NCBI RefSeq assembly: GCF_020524045.1
Contig: NZ_JAIVKL010000002.1
Span: forward strand, 186,001-250,000
Length of the DNA stretch: 64,000 nt
Direction of reading: 5' to 3'
DNA from: Metabacillus litoralis
GTDB taxonomy: Bacteria > Bacillota > Bacilli > Bacillales > Bacillaceae
Shown in pieces: positions 44,579 to 53,869 of this stretch; within the stretch, counting starts at the first letter, position 1, and the number at the start of each line of letters is the position of its first letter. Both the position numbers and the translations under genes were made by a program. The notes under the pieces are model-generated. The model was not told where the DNA came from. It saw only the letters and a list, made by a program, of their open reading frames with translations, and did not search any database.

Positions 44579-45218
44579 TTTGTTGTAAGGACTCTTCTAT
44601 TGAAGTTTCTCCAGAAATAATGTCAAAAGCTTTTTTCATTGTATTTTTATTCTTAATAGAAGCCATTATTGTTTGTGCTACATCAGCTCTAGGGATCGTT
44701 CCTCTTTCAAGTTTTTCTCCTGCTTTGATTTTATTCATACCGTCTTCATTCAAAAGACCACCAGGACGTATAATTGTGTAATCCAAACTTGATTGAGTTA
44801 ACATTTTGTCTGCATAGTGTTTAGCAACATAGTAAGGTCTAAGGTTTTCATTCCAATTTTCTCGATTATTAGCTTGCAGAGCGCTGACCATGATATATCT
44901 TTTCACACCCGCTTTTTCTGCTGCTTCCATGGTTTTTACAGCTCCATCTAAATCAATCAACAACGTTTTATCTGAACCAGTGCTACCTCCTGATCCTGCC
45001 GTGAACACAATGGCATCTGCCCCTTTTACAGCATTGGTTAACACTTCAACACTTTTTTCTAAATCAGCTACAACTGCTTCTATACCTTTTTTAATCAGTT
45101 GATCTGCTTGTTCTTGTTTTCTAACCATTGCACATACAGAAAATTCTTTGGAGTTCTGTAATAACTCAACAAGTTGTTTTCCTATCTGACCGTTTGCTCC
45201 TACAACTAGTACCTTCAT
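44574..45218 (-). CDS. NAD(P)-binding atypical SDR (YhfK-like)
   Basis: A 214-residue Rossmann protein. The nucleotide motif GANGQIGKQL is at residues 8-17, and YYVAKHYAD near 148 holds the atypical SDR Tyr-x3-Lys. Its length equals B. subtilis YhfK and it ends naturally (SGETSIEESLQQI). The stop codon lies in the terminal repeat of the family B element, so the insertion has kept the full reading frame. The substrate is unknown; relatives act on quinones or serve as flavin reductase-like proteins. Confidence 0.85.
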   Translation of the reverse strand: MKVLVVGANGQIGKQLVELLQNSKEFSVCAMVRKQEQADQLIKKGIEAVVADLEKSVEVLTNAVKGADAIVFTAGSGGSTGSDKTLLIDLDGAVKTMEAAEKAGVKRYIMVSALQANNRENWNENLRPYYVAKHYADKMLTQSSLDYTIIRPGGLLNEDGMNKIKAGEKLERGTIPRADVAQTIMASIKNKNTMKKAFDIISGETSIEESLQQI

Positions 45219-45265
45219 AGATGAATTCTCCTCTCTAATAGCTACTTATGCATTTTCATTATTTC

Positions 45266-45293
45266 AAAAAAACCCCTTGATTTCAAAAGGTTT
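45266..45293 (-). terminator. terminator of the PBP4-type carboxypeptidase gene
   Basis: AACCTTTTGA pairs with TCAAGGGGTT and is followed by seven T on the minus strand. Confidence 0.75.
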
Positions 45294-45304
45294 GCTTCAT
45301 CACC

Positions 45305-46771
45305 TCATGGATTCGTAATGATCTTAAGAATATCTTCTTCAATTGCTTTTCCATTTTGATCTTCCTTTAAATGATTAAGTAATATTGAAAAAATAATTTC
45401 ATCTCCATTATTCATTGTGGTATATCCTGATAACGTACTTACATTTGTTAATGTACCTGTTTTAGCGATAACTTTTTCTTTCAGATGATTATTCGTCATT
45501 CGATTAGAAAGTGTTCCACCCGTTAATTTATTATTCTCTCCTGAAACAGGTAAAGAGCGATAATATACTTGAAACCAAGTAGCTTGTTTAATTTCATATA
45601 AAAGCTGAGTAATGACATTTGCTTGTACTAAATTCATATGAGATACACCAGATCCATCTCTGATAACAATTTGTTCAATAGGCACTCCTAATTTTGTTAA
45701 TACATCATTCTCAACCTTAATCCCAGACTTCCAGCTTCCTTTATCTTCTTTGACTTTCCCCATTTCCTTTATAAGTCCTTCAGCTATTGTATTATTACTT
45801 AATTTCATAAACGGAACTAACAGTTTCTCAAGTTCTAATGAAGAATGTTTCAACAGTAAATCTGAATGTTTTGGAACATTTCCTTTTGTTATATCCCCAA
45901 CAAGTTTTATTCCATTTTCTTTTAAAGAATACTTAAACAAGCTAAGAGCATAATTTGTTGTGTCCCATACAGACACCCATTCTCTTACAGGTGCTTGATT
46001 TATTGGTATTTCTCCTTCTATTATCAACTCATTTTTTCCATGTTTCCGTTTAATTGTTAATGTATTTTTATTCGTAGCTGCAACAGTTTTAGCACGATTA
46101 TAGATCTTAAGATAATCCAACTTAGGAGTAAAATTGATAATTGGAGCTTCTTCTTCTTTTAAAGCTGGTGCGATTTCTATCCTCATGGTACCCGCATCAT
46201 AATCTTTGTCAGGAGATGCGGTTAAAGCAGAGATTTGTGCCCCATAATTAGCCGTTTCATCACTCCATGGTAAATCAATCGAATAACGAACATCATCATA
46301 CCAAGAATCATCTCCAATTAAATCGCCACTAATATACCTTATTCCTTTACTTCTTAGCTTTTTAGCAAATTGATCAAAATCTTTTGGTAAAAGAGTTGGA
46401 TCACCTTTACCTTTTAAATATACATTACCAATAAGGCCATTCCATTTGATATGACCATCAGTCCATATTTCTGTATCAAAAGTATATTTAGATCCTAAAA
46501 TTTCTAATGCTGATGCAGCAGTAAAAAGTTTCATGTTAGATGCTGGTGTTAAACTTGTATCACCGTTATGAGAATAAAGTAATTCACCTGACAAAGCAGA
46601 TCGGATACTAACTGCAGAAATAGATCCCTGTAAATTAGCATTCCTTTCTAAATAATCTGTTAATTTATTGAAGTGTTGCTTGTGAGTTTCTGCATGAATT
46701 GTGTGATGTTGCGGAGAAAGGAATGAAGTAATGAACATTAATAAGATAAGAAAATATTTATGCATAATCAA
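45305..46771 (-). CDS. dacC: D-alanyl-D-alanine carboxypeptidase/endopeptidase, S13 family (PBP4a/DacC-like)
   Basis: A secreted 488-residue penicillin-binding protein of the S13 family that trims or cleaves peptidoglycan peptides. It has a signal peptide, then SxxK in TPASNMKLFT (about residue 88), SxN as LSNNTIAEGL, and KTG in IAKTGTLTNVSTLSG near residue 440. The TTG at 46771 is 7 nt after AGGAG; the frame continues upstream without a site. Length agrees with B. subtilis DacC (about 490 aa). Confidence 0.88.
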   Translation of the reverse strand: MIMHKYFLILLMFITSFLSPQHHTIHAETHKQHFNKLTDYLERNANLQGSISAVSIRSALSGELLYSHNGDTSLTPASNMKLFTAASALEILGSKYTFDTEIWTDGHIKWNGLIGNVYLKGKGDPTLLPKDFDQFAKKLRSKGIRYISGDLIGDDSWYDDVRYSIDLPWSDETANYGAQISALTASPDKDYDAGTMRIEIAPALKEEEAPIINFTPKLDYLKIYNRAKTVAATNKNTLTIKRKHGKNELIIEGEIPINQAPVREWVSVWDTTNYALSLFKYSLKENGIKLVGDITKGNVPKHSDLLLKHSSLELEKLLVPFMKLSNNTIAEGLIKEMGKVKEDKGSWKSGIKVENDVLTKLGVPIEQIVIRDGSGVSHMNLVQANVITQLLYEIKQATWFQVYYRSLPVSGENNKLTGGTLSNRMTNNHLKEKVIAKTGTLTNVSTLSGYTTMNNGDEIIFSILLNHLKEDQNGKAIEEDILKIITNP

Positions 46772-46918
46772 ATAAGAGCTCCTCTCATTTATAGAATCTC
46801 CTATAATCTTATCTAACGAGTTATTTACTATACAAATTATCATCTAAAAGAGAGATCCCATATAATTTGGGAATATTCAAAAAATCTAATTATGCTAAAA
46901 TAGTCAAACTTTATAATA

Positions 46919-47191
46919 TTGCTGTCTTATTAATTAGTTAAGCTGGTAAAACAATCTCGTTCCGTTTTGCTACAGACGCAAGATTGGAGGGGAAAGCTTG
47001 AATCTTACTCAGATACACCTGCTTAAGCCTCAGGGTTTCCTCTTCTTTCCTTGAAGTAGAATGTCTTCCCCTCCATTCCACTAGTTATTAAGAATAGTAT
47101 AAAAAACTATATAAGATAGCAAATAAAGACCCGAACGATTAGACGAAGAATTGAACTGTCATCTAATCAATCGGGCCCAAGCCTCTTTTAT
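46919..47191. repeat. degenerate family A element, copy 3
   Basis: Parallels copy 2 in order (CGTTCCGTTTTGCTACAGACG, then AAGCCTCAGGGT, CTCCATTCCACTAGTTATTAAG, AAATAAAGACCCGAACGATT). It lacks a clean left end and finishes GGGCCCAAGCCTCTTTTA, 10 bp from the aldo/keto reductase stop. Confidence 0.6.
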
Positions 47192-47201
47192 TCAGTTAGA
47201 A

Positions 47202-48038
47202 TTAAACAAGATTAAACTCATCTGGATCTGGTCCTACACGTTTATCTTGATTAAGTGAATTAATTTTCTCCATATCTTCTTGGTTTAATTCAAAGTCAAA
47301 AATGTCTGCATTTTCTTTTATTCTATGTGGTTTTACCGATTTTGGAATTGTAACAACTTCATTCTGTAAATCCCATCGTAAAATGACTTGTGCAGTTGAT
47401 TTGTTATATTTTTTGGCAATATCAACTAAAACAGGTTCATCAAGTAAACCACCTTGCATTAATGGAGACCACGCTTCAAGCTGGATTCCATTTTTCTTAC
47501 AAAATTCATGAAGTGCTGTTTGAGTTAATCTTGGATGATATTCTACTTGATTTACCATAGGTTTAATTTCACATTGATCAAAAAGATCTTGGAGATGATG
47601 CTCTTTAAAGTTACTTACACCAATAGCACGAACGCGACCATCTTTATAAAGCTCTTCTAATGCTTTCCAAGTTTCAATGTATTTCCCATGCTCTGGAACT
47701 GGCCAATGAACAAGATAAAGATCTAGATACTCTAAACCTAATTTGTTCATACTTTCATCAAAAGCAGCAAGAGTTTCTTCAAAGCCTTGGTTTGAATTCC
47801 AAACCTTAGTTGTTATAAATAACTCCTTTCTAGAAACACTACTTTTTACAATTGCTTGTCCAACACCCTCTTCATTTCCATAAACAGCAGCTGTGTCAAT
47901 ACTTCTATATCCTGCATCGATCGCTGAAGTAATTGAATTAATAACATCTTCTCCATCCTCAACCTTAAAAACACCTAATCCAAACCATGGCATTTTCACA
48001 CCATTATGTAATGTTGTTGTACTTTGTAAACCACTCAT
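47202..48038 (-). CDS. yvgN: aldo/keto reductase (YvgN-like glyoxal reductase)
   Basis: A 278-residue NADPH-dependent TIM-barrel reductase. The catalytic tetrad motifs are DTAAVYGNEEGVG (Tyr near residue 53), FITTKVW with the Lys, and LVHWPVP with the His. Cofactor binding is seen at the end, IPKSVKPHRIKENADIF. Closely resembles B. subtilis YvgN, which reduces methylglyoxal and glyoxal. It stands alone, bordered by a repeat downstream. Confidence 0.88.
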   Translation of the reverse strand: MSGLQSTTTLHNGVKMPWFGLGVFKVEDGEDVINSITSAIDAGYRSIDTAAVYGNEEGVGQAIVKSSVSRKELFITTKVWNSNQGFEETLAAFDESMNKLGLEYLDLYLVHWPVPEHGKYIETWKALEELYKDGRVRAIGVSNFKEHHLQDLFDQCEIKPMVNQVEYHPRLTQTALHEFCKKNGIQLEAWSPLMQGGLLDEPVLVDIAKKYNKSTAQVILRWDLQNEVVTIPKSVKPHRIKENADIFDFELNQEDMEKINSLNQDKRVGPDPDEFNLV

Positions 48039-48244
48039 TCCTTAATTCACTCCTTCCATTCTATATTATTATCTTGCATCATTTAATTATTTATGAAAAG
48101 TAATTTGCTCATAAATTCTTATTTAACACTTCGCTATTTTTTATCATTTAGCTCTGTTAAACTTTCCCTAAATAATTAATTTCCCCTTCTAGAAACTAGA
48201 TCGCGTGATTATGTAAATTTTTAAAATATCTTATATTGTCAGAA

Positions 48245-48274
48245 AAGCCTATTATCAGGTAGGATAATAGGCTT
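48245..48274 (-). terminator. terminator of the YjcZ-type gene
   Basis: AAGCCTATTATC and GATAATAGGCTT form a perfect 12-bp stem, followed by TTCT on the minus strand. Confidence 0.8.
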
Positions 48275-48294
48275 AAAGTGATATTGGATGTTAA

Positions 48295-48399
48295 TTAGTA
48301 TCCAACATAAGAAGCACCAATGATGATTAACAAGATAAACAATACTACGATTAAAGCAAAACCTGCTCCGTAACCGTAACCGCCACCTGCAGCACCCAT
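48295..48399 (-). CDS. YjcZ family sporulation protein, 34 aa
   Basis: A 35-codon gene with GGAGGTG at ideal spacing before the ATG. The product is a Gly/Tyr-rich head ([11 protein letters not shown]) followed by one membrane helix ([21 protein letters not shown]). This is the signature of the YjcZ/YjcM-type small proteins of Bacillus spores. A terminator lies 20 bp downstream. Expression is presumably under a sporulation sigma factor, which I cannot confirm from the sequence. Confidence 0.85.
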   Translation of the reverse strand: MGAAGGGYGYGAGFALIVVLFILLIIIGASYVGY

Positions 48400-48545
48400 G
48401 ATATCACCTCCACATTTTTATGTATTACTATATGTTAGGAGTGCTCAGTTCGTTATGGTTAAAACTCTAATTTATAAAAATTCTATTTTTATCCTAACTT
48501 GATGTAAAATAATAATTAACATTAGCATAATATGGAGGTCCGAAA

Positions 48546-49214
48546 ATGTGTGGTCGATTTTCTTTAGCGACAGATCAAGAAATACTTCAAAATCAGTTTG
48601 ATTTCATATTACATGATGAGGTTATGAACAGATACAACATCGCTCCTTCTCAAGATATTTTGGTCATAGGATCTAATGGAAAGAACCGTGTTGGAACACA
48701 GATGAAATGGGGACTTGTACCACCTTGGTCTAATGATACAAAGATTGCTTATAAAATGATAAATGCTCGGTCTGAGACAATTGATGAGAAAGTTAGCTTT
48801 AAGAAACCATTTCTTATGAAACGATGTTTAATTTTAAGTGACGGATTTTATGAATGGAAGAAGAATGGTAAAGAAAAACAACCCTACCGATTTAAAATGA
48901 AAAACAATCGTGCCTTTGCATTTGCTGGGATATGGGAGAGGTGGGATAAAGGTAATAACCCTTTATACACCTGTTCAATTATTACAACAAAAGCTAATTC
49001 ACTAACAGCGGACGTCCACGATCGAATGCCAGCAATTTTGCCAGAAAGTTCATACGATCATTGGTTAAATAGAGAATTTCAAGATCTTGAAAAGTTAAAA
49101 TCACTACTTACGCCATATTACTCAGATGAGATGGAGAAGTACCCTGTTTCCAGTATTGTTAATTCACCGAAGAATGATTCAGCAGAGTGTTTAGTTAAGT
49201 TAAATAGCCTTTAG
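48546..49214 (+). CDS. SOS response-associated peptidase, HMCES/YedK type
   Basis: A 222-residue SRAP-domain protein that crosslinks to abasic sites in single-stranded DNA. The catalytic Cys2 follows the initiator Met (MCGRFSLA), the supporting residues lie in MINARSETIDEK near 78 and ADVHDRMPAIL near 158. GGAGG precedes the ATG. There is no LexA-type box upstream, so SOS control is not supported despite the family name. Confidence 0.92.
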   Translation: MCGRFSLATDQEILQNQFDFILHDEVMNRYNIAPSQDILVIGSNGKNRVGTQMKWGLVPPWSNDTKIAYKMINARSETIDEKVSFKKPFLMKRCLILSDGFYEWKKNGKEKQPYRFKMKNNRAFAFAGIWERWDKGNNPLYTCSIITTKANSLTADVHDRMPAILPESSYDHWLNREFQDLEKLKSLLTPYYSDEMEKYPVSSIVNSPKNDSAECLVKLNSL

Positions 49215-49323
49215 AGTTCGCCAATGCCTAAATTAGAAAGATCTTATTTGTTTCAAAATCTTTAGAACTAGTTTCGAGAGTAGAAATCAAAACAATGTAA
49301 AAAAATTATACTTTTCACCCATG

Positions 49324-49564
49324 AAAAAAGGCTGTGACATATCGTAGTAATTAACAAAAATTCCGAACGAAGTAATAGCTTAGCGGATGAAATATACGTA
49401 GACTCCTGCGGGATGCAAAGCAGCGGCTAGACCCCAAAGTGCGAAGCACGAGGAGGCTTGCCAGCTTCCCGCAGAAAGCGGAGTATATTTCAGTAGCGAT
49501 GTAACTACACCTAAAATCATTATTCGGTTTCTGTTTTGTTAAAATACTTATGTCCCAGCCTTTT
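49324..49564. repeat. family A element, short variant, copy 4
   Basis: About 240 bp bounded by AAAAAAGGCTGTGACATA and, inverted, AAAAGGCTGGGACATAAG. The centre differs from the other copies (GACTCCTGCGGGATGC, GAGGAGGCTTGCCAGC). The right end is 9 bp from the mhqD stop codon. Confidence 0.7.
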
Positions 49565-49572
49565 AAAGGGCT

Positions 49573-50178
49573 TTAAAAATTGTCATTGTACCATTGTTTT
49601 GCTTTTACAATCTCTTCTCTTGTTAATTGATGACCTGCTTCTCCCCAGTATTCTGTCACAATTCCATTAGCAGCTTTTAGTGCATCAACCAATTCTGTCG
49701 TTTCTGCTTTTGGAATAATTGGATCATTTAAACCTGCTCCAATAAATATTGGTGTCTCCTTTAAATCTGGTATCTCCACTTCTCTTAAAGGAACCATAGG
49801 GTGTAACAAAATGGCACCAGCTAAGGCATCTTGATAGTGATACATCACACTTGCTGCAATGTTTGCGCCATTAGAATATCCTATAGCTAATACATTACCT
49901 CTGTCGAAATGATATTTTTTAGACATGTCTTCTATAAAATCATATAATTCCTTTGTTCTAAAAACAAGATCTTCTTCATCGAAAACTCCTTCAGACAATC
50001 TACGGAAGAAACGAGGCATTCCATTTTCTAATACATTTCCTCGCACTCCAAGTACAGATGCATTTGGTGAGATCATTTCTGCAATTGGTAATAAATCACG
50101 TTCGTTTCCGCCTGTCCCATGAAGTAATAAAAATGTTGGTGCATTCTTATCATTACCTTCCTTAAATATATGTTCCAT
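49573..50178 (-). CDS. mhqD: carboxylesterase MhqD
   Basis: A 201-residue alpha/beta hydrolase. The HGTGGNERD oxyanion segment is near residue 20, the nucleophile elbow GYSNGAN near residue 104 (Ser), with a catalytic Asp in GLNDPIIP and His in GEAGHQLT. It lies 13 bp after the ring-cleaving dioxygenase gene, the same order as mhqED in B. subtilis, where both detoxify quinone-type electrophiles under MhqR. Confidence 0.9.
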   Translation of the reverse strand: MEHIFKEGNDKNAPTFLLLHGTGGNERDLLPIAEMISPNASVLGVRGNVLENGMPRFFRRLSEGVFDEEDLVFRTKELYDFIEDMSKKYHFDRGNVLAIGYSNGANIAASVMYHYQDALAGAILLHPMVPLREVEIPDLKETPIFIGAGLNDPIIPKAETTELVDALKAANGIVTEYWGEAGHQLTREEIVKAKQWYNDNF

Positions 50179-50191
50179 CTTTATCCCTCCT

Positions 50192-51166
50192 CTAATTAGT
50201 CGTCTCTAATGGCTTTAATCGTGCTTCAATTTCTTCTCTTTTATCCTCAAAATAAGGAGGTAAAGCAAGTCTCTCACCGAGATGTTCGAAATCTTCATCA
50301 CCTTCAAAACCGGGTCCATCTGTAGCTAGCTCAAATAAAATGCCGTTTGGTTCTCTAAAATATAGCGAACGGAAATAATAGCGCTCAACAAATCCAGAGT
50401 TCGGTAAATGATGTTCGTTAAGTTTTTCAACCCATTTATTTAATTCATCAACATTTTCTACTCGAAATGCTACATGGTGCACACTTCCTCTACCAGGTCT
50501 TTCGCGTTCTAGCATACCTTCTTCTATCACATGTACTTCGGCACCTGTTCCACCTTCACCTGTTTCAAACACTCTGACAAGATTACCATCTTCCCTTTTG
50601 AATCCCTGTATTTCACGAAAGCCCATTACATTTTCTAAAACACGAATGGTTCTTTCCGGACGAGATACTGTTAATTGAACTGGACCAAGACCAGTTACAC
50701 CATACTCTTGCGGAACAGGACTTTTATCCCAAGGAGTACCACCTGCTACTCCTACATTTTCTTCATCAGAAACTAATACTAAACGTTGACCTTCATGATC
50801 TTTAAAGAAAAGTTTTGCTCGACCTCCTTCTTTAATTATATCTTCATGGTCAATTTGTAATTCTTCAAACCTTGTTTTCCAATATTGAAGTGCGTTATCA
50901 TTTTTCACACGTAAAGATGTAGACGTGATACTATTTGTACCTGTATATGTTCTACCTGCACGTGGAATTTCAAAAAAAGTTAAATCTGTTCCTGGATTAC
51001 CTCTTTCATCTGCATAAAATAAATGATAAACCGATGTATCATCTTGGTTAACTGTTTTCTTAACTAATCTTAAGCCTAACACTTTCGTATAGAAATGATA
51101 ATTATCTTTTGCATTTGCTGTAAGAGCAGATACGTGATGAATACCTTTTAATGGTTTTAGATTCAT
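50192..51166 (-). CDS. mhqE: ring-cleaving dioxygenase MhqE
   Basis: A 324-residue glyoxalase/dioxygenase with two VOC modules: KGIHHVSALTANAKDNYHFYTKVLGL at the N terminus, then GLGPVQLTVSRPERTIRVL and the metal Glu region RSLYFREPNGILFELATDGP. A central His lies in GSVHHVAFRVEN. It acts on hydroquinone or catechol-like compounds. Transcription starts from a consensus promoter with a perfect ATCT-N8-AGAT palindrome, matching the MhqR box of Bacillus. Confidence 0.9.
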   Translation of the reverse strand: MNLKPLKGIHHVSALTANAKDNYHFYTKVLGLRLVKKTVNQDDTSVYHLFYADERGNPGTDLTFFEIPRAGRTYTGTNSITSTSLRVKNDNALQYWKTRFEELQIDHEDIIKEGGRAKLFFKDHEGQRLVLVSDEENVGVAGGTPWDKSPVPQEYGVTGLGPVQLTVSRPERTIRVLENVMGFREIQGFKREDGNLVRVFETGEGGTGAEVHVIEEGMLERERPGRGSVHHVAFRVENVDELNKWVEKLNEHHLPNSGFVERYYFRSLYFREPNGILFELATDGPGFEGDEDFEHLGERLALPPYFEDKREEIEARLKPLETTN

Positions 51167-51211
51167 ATATTACACTTCCTTTACCAGTGTCTTAATATCT
51201 CAATTACAATA

Positions 51212-51258
51212 ATCTTGAATTCAAGATAAATTATAGAGAATTCATAGATTTCTGTCAA
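51212..51258 (-). promoter_or_regulatory. mhqED promoter with perfect MhqR-type operator
   Basis: On the minus strand TTGACA (51258-51253), a 17-bp spacer and TATAAT (51235-51230) are followed 2 bp later by ATCTTGAATTCAAGAT (51227-51212), a perfect palindrome. The operator overlaps the transcription start, as expected for a repressor such as MhqR, and resembles the published B. subtilis MhqR site. Confidence 0.8.
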
Positions 51259-51368
51259 CACATCTACTCAGGTTAATGAGTAAGGTAAAAAAATTCGAAG
51301 TACATAGATTATACTCGGACAGAACTAAAGGTATAGACAATACTCTTTCTACAAAATGACTTTTTGAT

Positions 51369-51491
51369 TTATAGCTCAGAAAAAGGAATTAAATTTCCCC
51401 GAGAACCAAGCGATGAAGCTATACACATATTTATGATATTCTGACATTGTTGAATCACATCATTATGTCCTTGCAAACTTTGTTGATCCAT
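51369..51491 (-). CDS. small hypothetical protein, 40 aa
   Basis: A 41-codon frame beginning ATG with GAGG 8 nt upstream. The product starts MDQQSLQGHNDVIQQCQNI and continues NMCIASSLGSRGNLIPFSEL, with two Cys. It lies alone between mhqE and a YitT gene. It resembles the short Gln-rich cytosolic proteins of Bacillus spores but I do not recognise a family. Confidence 0.55.
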   Translation of the reverse strand: MDQQSLQGHNDVIQQCQNIINMCIASSLGSRGNLIPFSEL

Positions 51492-51576
51492 TTGTACTGC
51501 CTCTCCCTTTCCTTATATACTTTAGAAAGGTGATAAAAAACTACTCTAAATTGTTTCCAATCTAGAGTAGCAGTTA

Positions 51577-52203
51577 TTAAGATCTTGCATGTTGACTAAT
51601 CAATTGTTCTTCTTGAACTCTTTGCATTTCTTTAATCGGCGATTTCTTATACCGACCGATAATGCTACTTGCTATAAAAATGCAAAAAATAGATAATAAG
51701 CCTTTATACCAGCCAACTAAAGCAACTGCAAACAAGATAATAAGAGAGTCACAAAGAAACAAAACAATTCCTCTATTTACTCCAAATTTCTTATCAATAT
51801 ACAGCCCTAAAATATGAATACCACCTAAAGATGAACCGTTATTTAATACGAAAGTAACACCAAATCCAATGAGAAGACCTGCTATTATTGCAGCCAATAC
51901 AATATTTAAGTCAAAAGCAGGTATTAACACATCAAGCCATTCTCGAATAAACGAAATACCTGTGATTGATAATAAACTTGAAAAAGTAAACCATTTTCCT
52001 AGCTCTTGTATGGAAATAAAGAAGAAAGGTAGATTAACAATAAAAAATAATACACCCCATGAAATGTTTGTGATATATGTTAATATGGTCGCAATTCCAG
52101 CTGTACCTCCAAAAGTTAATAAACTATTTGAAAGAATTTTTATACCTAATGATGTTAGAACCAGTCCAATTGAAACAAGCAGTAATGTTTTTATTAGATT
52201 CAT
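51577..52203 (-). CDS. YitT family integral membrane protein (short form)
   Basis: A 208-residue membrane protein with about five helices, paralogous to the one at 5106-5717. The family block FGGTAGIATILTYITNISWG is near residue 32 and NNGSSLGGIHILGLYIDKKFG near 122. It also lacks the C-terminal DUF2179 domain and ends in a polar tail. Function is unknown. Confidence 0.75.
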   Translation of the reverse strand: MNLIKTLLLVSIGLVLTSLGIKILSNSLLTFGGTAGIATILTYITNISWGVLFFIVNLPFFFISIQELGKWFTFSSLLSITGISFIREWLDVLIPAFDLNIVLAAIIAGLLIGFGVTFVLNNGSSLGGIHILGLYIDKKFGVNRGIVLFLCDSLIILFAVALVGWYKGLLSIFCIFIASSIIGRYKKSPIKEMQRVQEEQLISQHARS

Positions 52204-52423
52204 ATCTTTCCTCCAATGAAAAAAACGTCTCCTTCTAACTTATAACATGGCACTAGGAAAGGTCAATAAGCTGGGAATTATTCCGAATCTTACGTTTATT
52301 TTTAAAAAAATGACAGTTTCATGTAACTGGATAGGTGAATTGGCAAGAAGTTTTACTAAAGAGTATTCCTGTTGGAGTTTCCTAGATACTCGAGACACAA
52401 AACTAAAAAAAGCATTCTTTATA

Positions 52424-52473
52424 AAAAAGTCAAAACCACCTATCACAATCTATTAGGTGGTTTTGACTTTTTT
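52424..52473 (-). terminator. terminator downstream of trhO
   Basis: AAAAAGTCAAAACCACCTA pairs with TAGGTGGTTTTGACTTTTT; T-runs on both strands. The flanking 52204-52575 gap has no convincing gene. Confidence 0.88.
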
Positions 52474-52575
52474 ATTATTATCTTTTGTTAGCATCATAGA
52501 AATGTAACCTATAATCATTCATTTAACAAACCGATCATACGAACTAGCTTATCCATTACACTTATTCTATTATAC

Positions 52576-53529
52576 TTATTCTATTATACTTAAGGCAGCT
52601 ACTCTCTCTGTTACTTGTTCATTCGATAACCCATGTTCTGTTACATAACGATTACGTTCATGAACACGACATTCATGACTACATCCTCTTAAGTGCTTAT
52701 GTTCATTTTCTTCAGAGCAGAGAATTTTTTTATTACATTCAGGATTTCCGCAGTTAACAAAGCGCTCACAAGGTTCACCTGAATAATAATCTCTACCTAC
52801 TATGGTTGGTTCAACTCGGTTTACAGGTACTATAAGACGCTCATCGAATACATAGCACTGGCCTTCCCAGTCTTTACCTTGAACTTCGGGGTCTTTTCCG
52901 TAAGTAACAATTCCACCATGTAATTGTGCAACATCATCAAATCCTTCTTTACGTAACCAACCGGAAAATTTTTCACAACGTACTCCCCCTGTACAATACG
53001 TTAAGATTTTTTTCCCTTCAAATTGTTCTTTATTTTCTCGAATCCAATCTGGCAGTTCCTTAAATGTATTAATATCAGGTAGGATGGCATTACGGAAATG
53101 TCCTACAGAATATTCATAGTCATTTCTAGCATCAATAACAACTGTATCTTCATGTGTCATAGCTTCGAGAAATTGCTTTGGACTATAATATTTACCAGTA
53201 AGCTCTAGAGGGTTAACGTCCTCTTCTAAACGAAGCGTCACAAGCTCTGGACGATGACGGACCTTCATTTTCTTAAAAGCATGTTCATCTTCTTCATCTA
53301 TTTTATAAACCATGTTTTCAAAGCGCTCATCTTCTTTCATGAACGCCATATATTGGTTCGTTTGCTCAATTGTGCCTGAAATTGTCCCATTTATTCCTTC
53401 TTGAGCAACTAAGATTCTCCCTTTTAACCCTAGATTGTTACAAAATTCTAGGTGTTGCTTAACAAACTCTTCAGGATGATCAATAGTAACATAATGATAA
53501 TACAATAAAACTCGATATTCTTTTGACAT
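52576..53529 (-). CDS. trhO: oxygen-dependent tRNA uridine-34 hydroxylase TrhO
   Basis: A 317-residue enzyme that forms 5-hydroxyuridine at the tRNA wobble position using oxygen. The N-terminal acylphosphatase-like region holds [10 protein letters not shown] near 45, the rhodanese domain has the active loop [13 protein letters not shown] (Cys near residue 178), and the C-terminal part has a zinc-like Cys set. The ATG at 53529 follows GGGTGAAAA; the frame extends 24 codons upstream, giving a non-conserved tail. Equivalent to B. subtilis YbfQ. Confidence 0.9.
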   Translation of the reverse strand: MSKEYRVLLYYHYVTIDHPEEFVKQHLEFCNNLGLKGRILVAQEGINGTISGTIEQTNQYMAFMKEDERFENMVYKIDEEDEHAFKKMKVRHRPELVTLRLEEDVNPLELTGKYYSPKQFLEAMTHEDTVVIDARNDYEYSVGHFRNAILPDINTFKELPDWIRENKEQFEGKKILTYCTGGVRCEKFSGWLRKEGFDDVAQLHGGIVTYGKDPEVQGKDWEGQCYVFDERLIVPVNRVEPTIVGRDYYSGEPCERFVNCGNPECNKKILCSEENEHKHLRGCSHECRVHERNRYVTEHGLSNEQVTERVAALSIIE

Positions 53530-53869
53530 ACACTTTTCACCCACTATATTATATTTGCAAGATATACATACAGAGATGGTTCTTGCTTTTAAATGCTTCA
53601 TTTTTTATAAAATGTAACAACTAATTAAAACAGATTATCGCTAAAATTTCAAATGGAAAATTGTTAAAATCAAGCTAGTATAATACATAGCTGCTCAAAT
53701 ACCCTTCCTTTGCTATTTAATGATCGTTTAATACCCAATGTATTTTTCGTTACAGATTTGCTAACAACAAAGTTTTCTTTATGGTGTCTTTTAGATTTTG
53801 ATTACATCCTTAACTCTTGTTATGATTAGCACAAATGAAAATTTCATTAGTAGGAGGAGTGAGTAAATA

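Noticed and set aside
48480-48545. LexA box before the HMCES-type gene
   Set aside because: No CGAAC-N4-GTTCG-like sequence is present upstream of the start.
52247-52456. 69-codon plus-strand frame in the YitT-trhO gap
   Set aside because: No ribosome binding site, and its end lies in the terminator arms.
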